From Chromobacterium subtsugae (lineage in GTDB: Bacteria > Pseudomonadota > Gammaproteobacteria > Burkholderiales > Chromobacteriaceae), in NCBI RefSeq assembly GCF_001676875.1, contig NZ_JYKA01000002.1, positions 1 through 64,000 on the forward strand: a stretch of 64,000 bases of DNA. The letters run 5' to 3'. The position numbers were made by a program, and so were the translations under genes. The notes beneath the pieces were generated by a model. The model saw only the letters and a list, made by a program, of their open reading frames with translations. It was not told where the DNA came from and made no database searches. Positions 46,265 to 54,464 of this stretch are shown here, in pieces. Each line of letters begins with the position of its first letter. Positions within the stretch are counted from its first letter, which is position 1.

Positions 46265-46443
46265 ATTGTTTCCCCGTTTACGCATTGTCTTGAATTATTG
46301 TCGGCCGCCGCGATGGCGCGCCGGAGTGAAGCATACCTTCGTAATGTCCGCGCTTGAATGATCAATGTTAACGTTCTAGCACACTTGCCAGCGCCCGGCT
46401 CCAGCGGCTAGGCTGGCCGCTCTCCCATCGATACGGACACGCC

Positions 46444-47283
46444 ATGTACACCACGCTGATTTCCCCCGCCCAGTTGGCCGGCCTGCCGGCCGAACGGCTG
46501 GTGGTGCTGGATTGCCGCTTCCAGCTGGACCAGCCCGACTACGGCCACGCCGCCTACTCCGCCGCGCACATTCCCGGCGCCCATTACCTGCATCTGGACT
46601 ACCACCTGTCCGGCAGCAAAAACGGCCACAACGGCCGCCATCCCTTGCCGGATGGCCAGCGGCTGGCGGTGGATCTGGGCGCGATAGGCGTGGACGAAGA
46701 CACCCAGGTGGTGGCCTACGACGACGGCGCCGGCCAATACGCGGCGCGCGCCTGGTGGCTGCTGCGCTGGCTGGGACATGAGAAAGTGGCGGTATTGGAT
46801 GGCGGCTTCGCCGCCTGGCAGGCCGGCGGCGGCGCGGTGGACGCCGAAACACCGCAGCGCCGCTCCTGCCGCTTCGCCATCCGCCCGCCGCTGCAGCAGG
46901 CGGTGGACGCCGGCGCGGTGCAGGCCAATCTGGCAAGCCGGGACTTCACCGTGGTGGACGCCCGCAGCGCCGAGCGCTTCCGCGGCGTGGGCGAGACGAT
47001 AGATCCGGTCGCCGGCCACATTCCGGGCGCGGCCAACCGCTTCTTCATGAACAATCTGGACGCCGGCCAGCGCTACAAGCCGGCTGCACAGCTGCGCGCG
47101 GAATGGGAAGCGCTGCTGGGCGCCGGTTTCGATCCGGCCGCCATCGTCCACCAGTGCGGCTCAGGCGTCACCGCCTGCCAGAACCTGCTGGCTATGGAGA
47201 TCGCCGGCTTTGCCGGCAGCCGGCTCTACCCGGGCTCGTGGAGCGAATGGTGCAGCGACCCGGCTCGGCCGGTGGAACGCTGA
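46444..47283 (+). CDS. sseA: 3-mercaptopyruvate/thiosulfate sulfurtransferase (rhodanese family)
   Basis: This 279-residue protein has two rhodanese domains. The first (about 1-135) is non-catalytic (VVLDCRFQLDQPDYG, AHIPGAHYLHLD). The second holds the active cysteine in HQCGSGVTACQNLLAME near residue 238, and the end GSWSEWCSDPARPVE is typical. The loop CGSGVTA is the form found in mercaptopyruvate sulfurtransferases. It moves sulfur from 3-mercaptopyruvate or thiosulfate to acceptors in the cytoplasm. Confidence 0.88.
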   Translation: MYTTLISPAQLAGLPAERLVVLDCRFQLDQPDYGHAAYSAAHIPGAHYLHLDYHLSGSKNGHNGRHPLPDGQRLAVDLGAIGVDEDTQVVAYDDGAGQYAARAWWLLRWLGHEKVAVLDGGFAAWQAGGGAVDAETPQRRSCRFAIRPPLQQAVDAGAVQANLASRDFTVVDARSAERFRGVGETIDPVAGHIPGAANRFFMNNLDAGQRYKPAAQLRAEWEALLGAGFDPAAIVHQCGSGVTACQNLLAMEIAGFAGSRLYPGSWSEWCSDPARPVER

Positions 47284-47303
47284 CCCCCCCGTCTCTGGCG
47301 GGA

Positions 47304-47900
47304 TCAGCCCAGGATCAACCGCTGCAGCAGCCGCTGGCCCGCCGGCCAGCTGCCCAGGCCGGCATGGCTGCCCATATGGCCGCAGCGGCCGGCGTCGAAC
47401 AGCTCCGCGCCCCAATCCGCCGCCATTCGCTTGGCGACGGCGAAATCGCAGAACGGGTCGTCCTGGCTGGCGGCGACGATGACGGGAACCGGCAGCCGCC
47501 GCTCGTCGGCAGCCGCGAAACCGGCGAAATCCGGCAAGGGCGCGCCCGCCGGCAGTTCGCCGCTGGCGCGCGCGATGTCCGCGCCGATCGGCAGCGCCGG
47601 CGGCGCCACCAGCAACATGCCCTTCAGCCGGCGCTGCTCCAGCAGCGACGCTTGCAGCAGCCAGGCGGCCGCGGCATGGCAACCCAGGCTGTGGGCCGCG
47701 ATCACCAGCTTGCCGGGCGCGGCGGCCACCGCCGCCGCCAGGCCGGCTACCCACTCGTCGCGGGACGGATACAGCCAGTCGCGCTGCTCCGCGCGGCGCG
47801 CCAGCGGATAGGTCAGCTCCCAGCGGCTCTGCCAGTGCGCGTCGCCGGAATTGCCCCAGCCCGGCGCCGTCAGCAGCGTGACATCATCGTCGTCCCACAT
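47304..47900 (-). CDS. RBBP9/YdeN-family serine hydrolase
   Basis: The 198-residue alpha/beta-hydrolase has the family start TLLTAPGWGNSGDAHWQSRW, nucleophile Ser in IAAHSLGCHAAAAW near residue 70, Asp in ASQDDPFCDF and His in GRCGHMGSHAG. Substrate is unknown. The ATG at 47900 shares one base with the xthA stop (TGATG), so the two are coupled. The frame is open further upstream only as a shadow of xthA. Confidence 0.87.
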   Translation of the reverse strand: MWDDDDVTLLTAPGWGNSGDAHWQSRWELTYPLARRAEQRDWLYPSRDEWVAGLAAAVAAAPGKLVIAAHSLGCHAAAAWLLQASLLEQRRLKGMLLVAPPALPIGADIARASGELPAGAPLPDFAGFAAADERRLPVPVIVAASQDDPFCDFAVAKRMAADWGAELFDAGRCGHMGSHAGLGSWPAGQRLLQRLILG

Positions 47901-48676
47901 CACAGCTCCCGGCGGTAATCGACGATCAAGGGCGCGTGGTCGGAAAACTTTTCGTCCTTGTAGATGCTGGCGGACTCGGCCTGCTCCATCAGCGACGGCG
48001 TGACGATATGGTAATCGATGCGCCAGCCCACATCTTTGGCGTAGGCCTGGCCGCGGTTGCTCCACCAGGTGTAGCCAGGCGCGTCCGGGTACAGATTGCG
48101 CCAGGCGTCGCGCCAGCCGACGCGGCCCAGCAGGTCGGTCATCCAGGCGCGCTCTTCCGGCAGGAAGCCGGAATTCTTCAGGTTGCCCTTCCAGTTTTTC
48201 AGGTCGATCTCGTTGTGGGCGATGTTCCAGTCGCCGCAGATCACGATGTCGCGGCCGGCGGCGCGCAGCTGTTCCAGGTGCGGCATGAACACGTCGAGGA
48301 AGTCGAACTTCACCTGCTGGCGCTCGTCGCTGCTGGAACCGGACGGCAGATACAGCGACACCACCGACAGATTGCCGAAATCCAGCTGCAGGAAACGGCC
48401 TTCGGCGTCGATCCAGTCCACGCCAAGCCCCTCCACCACCGCGTCCGGCTGGCGGCGGGCATACACGCCGACGCCGCTGTAGCCTTTCTTCTCGGCGTAA
48501 TGGAAATAGCCGGTCAGGCCGTCCGGCGCGCGCATGCGCTCGGACAGGTCGGCCGCCTGCGCCTTCAATTCCTGCACGCAGACGAAATCGGCGTCGATGG
48601 TGGCCAGCCAGTCGAAAAAGCCCTTCTTGTCCGCCGAGCGGATGCCATTGAGGTTGGCGGAAACGATTCGAAGCAA
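47900..48676 (-). CDS. xthA: Exodeoxyribonuclease III
   Basis: This is an AP endonuclease and 3' exonuclease of base-excision repair. The 258-residue protein has SANLNGIRSADKKGFFDWL, the metal-binding Glu in VCVQELKAQ, the catalytic block ICGDWNIAHNEIDLKN, and the final FSDHAPLIVDY. The start codon is TTG, supported by AGGAGAG five bases upstream and by the family start MLRIVSANLNGIRS. It is divergent from pyrE. Confidence 0.94.
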   Translation of the reverse strand: MLRIVSANLNGIRSADKKGFFDWLATIDADFVCVQELKAQAADLSERMRAPDGLTGYFHYAEKKGYSGVGVYARRQPDAVVEGLGVDWIDAEGRFLQLDFGNLSVVSLYLPSGSSSDERQQVKFDFLDVFMPHLEQLRAAGRDIVICGDWNIAHNEIDLKNWKGNLKNSGFLPEERAWMTDLLGRVGWRDAWRNLYPDAPGYTWWSNRGQAYAKDVGWRIDYHIVTPSLMEQAESASIYKDEKFSDHAPLIVDYRREL

Positions 48677-48752
48677 GAGACTCTCCTGTGCTATGCTTGC
48701 GGCGATTTTTTTCAGCCGTTCAAACAGTTAACGATTTGATAAAGGAGTAAGG

Positions 48753-49397
48753 ATGAGCGATTTCCGTCAGGATTTTATTCGTTTTGCGCTCGACAAGCAG
48801 GTTTTGAAGTTTGGCGAGTTCATCACCAAGGCGGGCCGCAAGTCGCCCTACTTCTTCAACGCCGGCCTGTTCAACGACGGCGCCTCCACGCTGAGCCTGT
48901 CGCGCTTCTACGCCAAATCCATCACGGAAAGCGGCATCGCGTTCGACATGCTGTTCGGACCGGCCTATAAAGGCATCATCCTGGCCGCCGCCGCCGGCAT
49001 GGCGCTGGCCGAACAGGGCCGCAACGTGCCTTTCGCCTACAACCGCAAGGAAGCCAAGGACCACGGCGAAGGCGGCACCCTGGTCGGCGCGCCGCTCAAG
49101 GGCAAGGTGCTGATCATAGACGATGTGATCTCCGCCGGCACCTCGGTGCGCGAATCGGTGGAACTGATCCGCGCCGCCGGCGCCGAACCGGCCGGCGTAG
49201 CCATCGCGCTGGACCGGATGGAGCGCGGCCTGGGCGAATTGTCGGCGGTGCAGGAAGTGGCGCAGCAGCATGGCCTGCCGGTGGTGGCCATCGCCACCCT
49301 GAAAGACCTGCTGGGTTTCCTCGAACACAGCCCGGAACTGGCCGCCCACCTCGATGCGGTGCGCGCCTACCGCGCTCAATACGGAGTCAACGACTGA
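48753..49397 (+). CDS. pyrE: Orotate phosphoribosyltransferase PyrE
   Basis: PyrE joins orotate and PRPP to form OMP in pyrimidine synthesis. The 214-residue protein has [45 protein letters not shown] and the PRPP-binding motif [24 protein letters not shown] precedes the ATG. Its stop shares one base with the next start (TGATG). Confidence 0.96.
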   Translation: MSDFRQDFIRFALDKQVLKFGEFITKAGRKSPYFFNAGLFNDGASTLSLSRFYAKSITESGIAFDMLFGPAYKGIILAAAAGMALAEQGRNVPFAYNRKEAKDHGEGGTLVGAPLKGKVLIIDDVISAGTSVRESVELIRAAGAEPAGVAIALDRMERGLGELSAVQEVAQQHGLPVVAIATLKDLLGFLEHSPELAAHLDAVRAYRAQYGVND

Positions 49398-49993
49398 TGA
49401 CGCGTCTGGCCGGCCTTTTCACCCTGTTGTCGTGCGCGGCGGCCTTTGCCGGCGGCGCGCTGTACAAGTGGGTGGACGACGCCGGCCGGGTGCATTACAG
49501 CGATTCTCCGCCGCTGCAAAGCCAAAGCGGCGGCGTGGCCGAACTGAACCAGCAGGGCAGCGTCAGGAAACCGGCAGAGAGCGACGCGCAGCGCAAGGCG
49601 CGCGAAGCGTCCGCCGCCGCCGCCCTGCTGCTGCAGCAAAGACAGCAGGACGCCGCCCGCCACGACCAGGCGCTGATTCAGAGCTACCCCTCGCTGGCCG
49701 ACCTGAAGGCCGACCGGGAAAGGCAGCTGTCGGTGCTGCAATCCGCCTATCACGCGCTGGAGTTGCGCGCCCAGGGCCTGCTGCTCCAGCAGCGCGACCT
49801 GCAAAAAGACCTGGACCTGAGCGCCAAGCTGCGCCAGCCGCCGCATCCTTCCACCACGCACAATCTGCAGGCCTTGCGCCACGAACAGCTGGATCTCGAC
49901 GCGCTGATCCGCGCCAAACGCGGCGAATTGGACGCCTTCCGCCGCAAGATGCAGCAGGACATCCAGCGCTACCAGCAGCTGAACGCCCGCTGA
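49397..49993 (+). CDS. Exported DUF4124-domain protein
   Basis: This 198-residue protein has a signal peptide ([18 protein letters not shown]), a DUF4124 segment (ALYKWVDDAGRVHYSDSPP, about residues 21-42), then a long glutamine-rich coiled coil to the end. It is coupled to pyrE by a TGATG overlap. The function of the family is unknown; it is typical of the periplasm of beta- and gammaproteobacteria. Confidence 0.82.
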   Translation: MTRLAGLFTLLSCAAAFAGGALYKWVDDAGRVHYSDSPPLQSQSGGVAELNQQGSVRKPAESDAQRKAREASAAAALLLQQRQQDAARHDQALIQSYPSLADLKADRERQLSVLQSAYHALELRAQGLLLQQRDLQKDLDLSAKLRQPPHPSTTHNLQALRHEQLDLDALIRAKRGELDAFRRKMQQDIQRYQQLNAR

Positions 49994-50002
49994 CCCGCCA
50001 TC

Positions 50003-50332
50003 CTACTGCCCGCTGTCCTTGCGCTGCCAGGCCTGGTTCAGGCCCTGCGTCGCGCCTTGCAGCACCTGCTGCGCGCTGTTCTGCGCCGCGGCTGCAGTGG
50101 CCAGATCCGCATTCGCCTTGTCCAGCGCCGCCTGGGCGCCGGCCAGCCGCTGCTCGGCCAGCGTCTTGGCGTCCTGCGCCGCCTTCAGCCTGGCGTCCGC
50201 CTGCGTCTGCTGGCTTTGCGCCTGCTGAAAAGCCATCTGCGACGCCAGCAGCTGCTCGTCCGCCGTCTGCGCCCACGCGGCGCCGGATGCCAGCGCCGCC
50301 GCCAACAGCGCGCCCGCCTTATCTATTCTCAT
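50003..50332 (-). CDS. Small exported coiled-coil protein of unknown function
   Basis: The 109-residue precursor has a signal peptide (MRIDKAGALLAAALASGAAWA) and an Ala/Gln-rich helical mature part (QAQSQQTQADARLKAAQDAK) lacking cysteine. GGAGGA six bases before the ATG at 50332 decides the start. It is convergent with the DUF4124 gene (ten bases apart) and divergent from kdpA. Confidence 0.75.
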   Translation of the reverse strand: MRIDKAGALLAAALASGAAWAQTADEQLLASQMAFQQAQSQQTQADARLKAAQDAKTLAEQRLAGAQAALDKANADLATAAAAQNSAQQVLQGATQGLNQAWQRKDSGQ

Positions 50333-50359
50333 CGCATTCCTCCGGGGCACATCGCCCAA

Positions 50360-50518
50360 TCGCCGTATTATGCGGCAAGCCGCGCCTTGATGACATTCTT
50401 ACATCCCGCCGGCAAATTCTTAGCTCACTTTAACAGGCGCTTTCTTACAGTACGCGGCAAGAAGGCGCCCCGGCAGTCCTGCCGGCCACCGCCCCCCATT
50501 TCGCCGCGAGACCCACCC
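50360..50518. other. Region upstream of kdpA with three TTCTTA repeats
   Basis: ATTCTTA at 50395 and 50416 (21 bases apart) and TTTCTTA at 50441 form direct repeats in an otherwise GC-rich region. TTCTTACATC recalls the T-rich KdpE site of E. coli. No clear promoter boxes. Confidence 0.35.
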
Positions 50519-52324
50519 ATGCCGACATATTCGCTGCTGCAACTCGGACTGTTCCTGCTGGCCCTGCTGGCCTTGATCAAACCCGCCGGCCATTACATGT
50601 TCCTGGCCATGGCCGGCAAGCCGCCATTGCTGGCCGGCCCCGGGCGCTGGCTGGAGACTCGGCTCTACCGGCTGGCGGCGGTGGAACCGGAGCGAGAGAT
50701 GGGCTGGAAAAACTACGCGATCAACCTGCTGCTGTTCCAACTCGTCGGCGTCCTGTTCCTCTACCTGCTGCAACGCTGCCAAGCCTGGCTGCCCCTCAAT
50801 CCCCAATCCTTCCGCGCCGTCGCTCCCGATTCCGCCTTCAACACCGCCGTCAGTTTCGTCAGCAACACCAGCTGGCAAGGCTATGCCGGCGAAACCACCT
50901 TGAGCCACCTCAGCCAGATGCTGGGCATCAACGCGCAAAGCTTCCTCTCCGCCGCCAGCGGCATGGCGGCGCTGCTGGCGCTGCTGCGCGGCCTGACGCG
51001 CCAGTCGAGCGCGACGCTGGGCAATGTCTGGGTGGATCTCACCCGCTGCACGCTGTACATCCTGCTGCCGCTATCCTTCATCCTGGCGCTGATTTTCGTC
51101 CAGCAAGGCGTGCCGCAGACGCTGGCGGCAGGCCGAACCGTCGCCACGCTGGAAGCCAGCCACTACCGGGTGCCGCTGCAGGATGCGCGCGGCAACGCGC
51201 TGAAAGACGCGGATGGCCGGCCGCTGCTGCAGCAGTTGAGCGCGCGCCAGCAATACCTGGCGCTGGGGCCGGTGGCCTCGCAGGAGCCGATCAAGATCAT
51301 GAGCGGCGACGGCGGCGGCTTTTTCAACGCCAACTCCGCCCATCCGTTTGAAAATCCCACTCCACTCACCAACTTCCTGCAACTGCTGACCCTGCTGATC
51401 CTGCCCGCCGGCCTGTGCCATGCCTTCGGCCTGATGGCCGGCGACACCCGCCAGGGCTGGACCATCGTCGCGGCGATGAGCCTGATGATGGCGCTGGGCG
51501 CGGCGGCCTGCATGCGCAGCGAAATAGCCGGCAATCCGCTACTGAGTCCGGCCCTGGTGGACCAGAGCCATGGCGCGCGGCAAAGCGGCGGCAATATGGA
51601 AGGGAAGGAGACGCGCTTCGGCGCGGCCGGTTCGGCGCTGTACGCCGCCGTCACCACCAGTTCCGGCGACGGCGCGGTCAACGCCATGCACGACTCCTTC
51701 ACGCCGATAGGCGGCATGGTGCCGATGGTGATGATGCAGACCGGGGAAGTGGTGTTCGGCGGCCCCGGCGCCGGCCTCTACAGCATCGTGATCCACGCCA
51801 TCCTGGTGGTGTTCGTCGTCGGGCTGATGATAGGGCGCGCGCCGGAATACCTGGGCAAGAAGATAGAGGCGTTCGAAACCAAGATGATGGCGGCGGTGTT
51901 GCTGCTGGCGCCGGCGCTGATATTGCTGCAGTCGGCCATCAGCGTCAGCGTGCCGGCGGGGCTGGCCGGCCTCGGCAACCCCGGCGCCCACGGCCTGAGC
52001 GAGGTGCTGTACGCCTACACATCGGCCGCCAACAACAACGGCAGCGCCTTCGCCGGGCTATCGGCCAACACGCCGTTCTACAACCTCATGCTGGGCATCG
52101 CGATGTGGTTCGGCCGCTACGGCGTGATCGTGCCGGTGCTGGCGCTGGCGGGTTCGCTGGCCGCCAAGCCGAGGCGCGCGCCCGGCGCCGGCACCTTGCC
52201 CAGCCACGGCCCGCTGTTCGCGCTGCTGCTGATCGCCGCCATCCTGCTGGCGACGGCGCTGACCTATCTGCCGGCGCTGGCGCTGGGGCCGGTGGCCGAA
52301 CACATCACGCTGGCCGTCCCTTAG
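50519..52324 (+). CDS. kdpA: Potassium-transporting ATPase potassium-binding subunit KdpA (no kdpB or kdpC adjacent)
   Basis: KdpA is the channel-like subunit of the KdpFABC potassium pump. The 601-residue polytopic protein has the selectivity-filter loops SNTSWQGYAGETTLS, SGDGGGFFNANSAHPFENPT, TTSSGDGAVNAMHDSF and AANNNGSAFAGLS, plus MIGRTPEYLGKK-like MIGRAPEYLGKKIE. It is intact from ATG to stop and slightly longer than E. coli KdpA (557). No kdpB or kdpC follows: the stop overlaps the stop of a convergent DUF454 gene. No kdpF-like peptide was noticed. Without KdpB the protein cannot pump, so kdpBC must be elsewhere or lost. Confidence 0.93.
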   Translation: MPTYSLLQLGLFLLALLALIKPAGHYMFLAMAGKPPLLAGPGRWLETRLYRLAAVEPEREMGWKNYAINLLLFQLVGVLFLYLLQRCQAWLPLNPQSFRAVAPDSAFNTAVSFVSNTSWQGYAGETTLSHLSQMLGINAQSFLSAASGMAALLALLRGLTRQSSATLGNVWVDLTRCTLYILLPLSFILALIFVQQGVPQTLAAGRTVATLEASHYRVPLQDARGNALKDADGRPLLQQLSARQQYLALGPVASQEPIKIMSGDGGGFFNANSAHPFENPTPLTNFLQLLTLLILPAGLCHAFGLMAGDTRQGWTIVAAMSLMMALGAAACMRSEIAGNPLLSPALVDQSHGARQSGGNMEGKETRFGAAGSALYAAVTTSSGDGAVNAMHDSFTPIGGMVPMVMMQTGEVVFGGPGAGLYSIVIHAILVVFVVGLMIGRAPEYLGKKIEAFETKMMAAVLLLAPALILLQSAISVSVPAGLAGLGNPGAHGLSEVLYAYTSAANNNGSAFAGLSANTPFYNLMLGIAMWFGRYGVIVPVLALAGSLAAKPRRAPGAGTLPSHGPLFALLLIAAILLATALTYLPALALGPVAEHITLAVP

Positions 52325-52710
52325 GCATCGGCCGGCCGCGACGGCCGGCTCAGCAGGTACAGCAGCACCGACAGCTCGATCGCCGCCACCAGCCACGGCA
52401 CCCAATGCGGCGGCCGCGACAGCAGCAATGCGATGAAGCCGACGCCCATGCCGAAAGCGGCGAAGCATTTGGCCTTGACCGGCACGATGCGCTGCTCGCG
52501 CCAGCGCCTGAGCCCGGGGCCGTATCTGGGGTGGTTCAGCAGCCTGGCCTCCAGCCGCGGCGAGGATTTGCTGAAGCAGGCCAGCGCCAGGATCAGGAAG
52601 ATGGTGGTGGGCATCACCGGCAGCACGGCGCCGATCACGCCCAGCGCCACCATCAGGCAACCGCCCGCCAGATACAGCCAGCGCACGGCGGGATGGCGGG
52701 CTTCGTTCAA
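52321..52710 (-). CDS. DUF454 (YbaN-family) small membrane protein
   Basis: The 129-residue protein has about three hydrophobic segments and the DUF454 signature LGVIGAVLPVMPTTIFLILALACFSKSSPRLEARLL, split here as LGVIGAVLPVMPTTIF and LALACFSKSSPRLEARLL. The likely start is TTG at 52710, overlapping the heme oxygenase stop as TTGA, with AGGTG before it. Coupling to heme oxygenase suggests co-regulation by iron through Fur. Function of the family is unknown. Confidence 0.8.
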   Translation of the reverse strand: MNEARHPAVRWLYLAGGCLMVALGVIGAVLPVMPTTIFLILALACFSKSSPRLEARLLNHPRYGPGLRRWREQRIVPVKAKCFAAFGMGVGFIALLLSRPPHWVPWLVAAIELSVLLYLLSRPSRPADA

Positions 52711-53288
52711 GCGTACACCTGGTCCAGATGCGCGTTCATGCAGGCGAAAGCCGCCACCGCGCCGGCGGTGACGCGCGCTTCCGCCGCCTCGTCCAGATTC
52801 AGGCCATCCAGCGCCGCGGTGAAGGCGCGCCAGTGGCGGGCGCGGCCGTCCGGATGGCCGGCCAGGTGGCGGGCGCCGCAATTCTCGTCCAGCCCAAGCT
52901 TGCCGGCCAGCTTGTACAGGATGGCGGCGCCGAGCTTGGAACCCTCCACCACGTACAGCCAGCCCATCGCGGTGGCGACGTCCAGGGTTTCGCTGATCGG
53001 CGCGTCCCGGAGCTGCGGCAGCGGCCGCTGCAGATCGGCCAGATCGGCGGCGATGCTGTGATAGCGGCGGCGCTCGGCCAGGTCGGGGAACAGCTCGGCC
53101 AGCTCCGGATTGTCGTACAGCGCGTCGGCGTCGCGCAGGAAGCGGTATTGCGCGTCCAGGAAACGGGCGTAGTTGTCGCGGCTGGCGAACGGCTGCTTGG
53201 CCATGATGCGCTGGTCCAGCTGGTCGTGGGTGGCGTGGGTGCGGGCTTTCAGGTCCTGGGTGCGGGTGGTGTCGATTATGGTGTTCAT
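52707..53288 (-). CDS. Bacterial heme oxygenase (biliverdin-producing)
   Basis: The 193-residue protein belongs to the HemO/BphO-type heme oxygenases: helix with the proximal-His region LKARTHATHDQLDQRIM (residues about 13-29), FLDAQYRFLRDADALY, and distal helix AMGWLYVVEGSKLGAAIL near residue 110. It opens heme to free iron and biliverdin. A Fur-box-like sequence lies about 85 bases upstream, so it should be induced by iron limitation. No heme receptor gene is adjacent and there is no bacteriophytochrome nearby. Confidence 0.87.
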   Translation of the reverse strand: MNTIIDTTRTQDLKARTHATHDQLDQRIMAKQPFASRDNYARFLDAQYRFLRDADALYDNPELAELFPDLAERRRYHSIAADLADLQRPLPQLRDAPISETLDVATAMGWLYVVEGSKLGAAILYKLAGKLGLDENCGARHLAGHPDGRARHWRAFTAALDGLNLDEAAEARVTAGAVAAFACMNAHLDQVYA

Positions 53289-53371
53289 TGCGGCGCTTCC
53301 AATGGAATCCCGCCGCGCGGGGGCGGCGGAAAGACATGCGCGGCGGCCTGTCAGCCGTCGCGCAAATAAAT

Positions 53372-53390
53372 AGTAATGATAACCATTTTT
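53372..53390. promoter_or_regulatory. Fur box upstream of heme oxygenase
   Basis: AGTAATGATAACCATTTTT matches 14 of 19 positions of the Fur consensus, in an A/T-rich stretch that stands out from its GC-rich surroundings. Confidence 0.7.
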
Positions 53391-53447
53391 ATTTAATACT
53401 GAAAGCGGAAAGCCACCAGGCACACGCAGCGTGCGCGCCGGAAACGC

Positions 53448-53474
53448 AAAAGGCCCGATCGGATCGATCGGGCC
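53448..53474 (-). terminator. Terminator of the tRNA-Lys array
   Basis: On the reverse strand GGCCCGATC/GATCGGGCC, a 9-bp stem with a 5-base loop, is followed by TTTTG, 16 bases beyond the last tRNA. Confidence 0.8.
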
Positions 53475-53489
53475 AGATGCATGAATTCT

Positions 53490-53565
53490 TGGTGGGTCGT
53501 GCGGGATTCGAACCTGCGACCAACGGATTAAAAGTCCGCTGCTCTACCAGCTGAGCTAACGACCC
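53490..53565 (-). tRNA. tRNA-Lys (anticodon TTT), fifth in transcription order
   Basis: The reverse strand forms a 76-base cloverleaf with acceptor GGGTCGT/ACGACCC, anticodon loop CTTTTAA (anticodon TTT) and encoded CCA. It matches the copies at 53712 and 53917. Confidence 0.96.
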
Positions 53566-53599
53566 ATGGGGGATGCGTGTCGGGGAGATGCAGGGATGG

Positions 53600-53675
53600 T
53601 GGTGGGTCGTGAGTGGCTCGAACACTCGACCTACGGATTAAGAGTCCGCTGCTCTACCAACTGAGCTAACGACCC
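53600..53675 (-). tRNA. tRNA-Lys (anticodon CTT), fourth in transcription order
   Basis: Same acceptor stem as its neighbours, but anticodon loop CTCTTAA (anticodon CTT) and a different T stem (GAGTG/CACTC). CCA is encoded. Confidence 0.96.
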
Positions 53676-53711
53676 ATCCTGAACTGCATTGACAACAGAT
53701 AAGCGCTTGAT

Positions 53712-53787
53712 TGGTGGGTCGTGCGGGATTCGAACCTGCGACCAACGGATTAAAAGTCCGCTGCTCTACCAGCTGAGCTAACGACCC
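53712..53787 (-). tRNA. tRNA-Lys (anticodon TTT), third in transcription order
   Basis: 76-base cloverleaf on the reverse strand, anticodon TTT, encoded CCA, matching the other TTT copies. Confidence 0.96.
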
Positions 53788-53812
53788 GCACAACGTACGG
53801 CGCATGTCTGGA

Positions 53813-53888
53813 TGGTGGGTCGTGAGTGGCTCGAACACTCGACCTACGGATTAAGAGTCCGCTGCTCTACCAACTGAGCTAACGACCC
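53813..53888 (-). tRNA. tRNA-Lys (anticodon CTT), second in transcription order
   Basis: 76-base cloverleaf on the reverse strand, anticodon CTT, encoded CCA, matching the CTT copy at 53600. Confidence 0.96.
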
Positions 53889-53916
53889 GTCCGGAACATG
53901 CAATACAAGCTTCTCG

Positions 53917-53992
53917 TGGTGGGTCGTGCGGGATTCGAACCTGCGACCAACGGATTAAAAGTCCGCTGCTCTACCAGCTGAGCTAACGACCC
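53917..53992 (-). tRNA. tRNA-Lys (anticodon TTT), first in transcription order
   Basis: 76-base cloverleaf on the reverse strand, anticodon TTT, encoded CCA. It begins 13 bases after the -10 box of a strong promoter. Confidence 0.96.
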
Positions 53993-54005
53993 ACGAGAGT
54001 CCGCA

Positions 54006-54034
54006 ACTATAATGAAATCCTTCCGCAGCGTCAA
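54006..54034 (-). promoter_or_regulatory. Promoter of the tRNA-Lys array
   Basis: On the reverse strand TTGACG, exactly 17 bases, TATAGT, then a G/C-containing discriminator (TGCGGA). This is a near-consensus sigma-70 promoter just before the first tRNA-Lys, as expected for a stable-RNA operon. Confidence 0.82.
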
Positions 54035-54115
54035 GCCATTCTGTGAAAAATATTTTCAGCGCATGCCTGGCGGCGGGAACGAAATCCGCCGCCAAACAGT
54101 CGCAATACAGCCGAA

Positions 54116-54463
54116 TCAAACGTCGCCACTTGAAACCACGCTGGAAGATACCCATGTCAGGTAGGAGGGCAAGCCGCGCTCCAGCGGCAGCGCGACGATC
54201 TCCGGCACCTGGTACGGATGCAGCTCGGCCAGCCGCCGCTCCAGCCGCGGATAGGCGGCGCGGACGGTCTTGATCAAAAGCGGGGTTTCCTCGGCGCGCT
54301 CCACCGCCTCCTGCCAGCGGTATACCGACTGGCAAGGCGGCAAGATATTGACGCAGGCGGCCAGCCGTTCCGCCACCAGCGTCGCCGCAATCTGTCCGGC
54401 CAACTGCGGATCGGGTACATTGCAGACGACCAATAAACAATCGCTAGATGGAAAAGTATTCAA
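54116..54463 (-). CDS. cutA: Divalent-cation tolerance protein CutA
   Basis: The 115-residue protein has the CutA pattern LLVVCNVPDPQLAGQIAATL, LAACVNILPPCQSVYRWQ, ETPLLIKT, and ELHPYQVPEIVALPL with the conserved tyrosine. CutA forms trimers and has been linked to copper tolerance; its role is not settled. The start is taken as TTG at 54463 with CAGGAG ten bases upstream. This start lies one base from the divergent fxsA ATG, so each gene's leader is inside the other's coding start. Confidence 0.88.
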   Translation of the reverse strand: MNTFPSSDCLLVVCNVPDPQLAGQIAATLVAERLAACVNILPPCQSVYRWQEAVERAEETPLLIKTVRAAYPRLERRLAELHPYQVPEIVALPLERGLPSYLTWVSSSVVSSGDV

Positions 54464-54464
54464 G

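Noticed and set aside
53490-53992. Regularly spaced near-identical repeats, at first sight like a CRISPR array
   Set aside because: Each repeat folds as a complete tRNA-Lys with encoded CCA; spacers are short and of unequal length.
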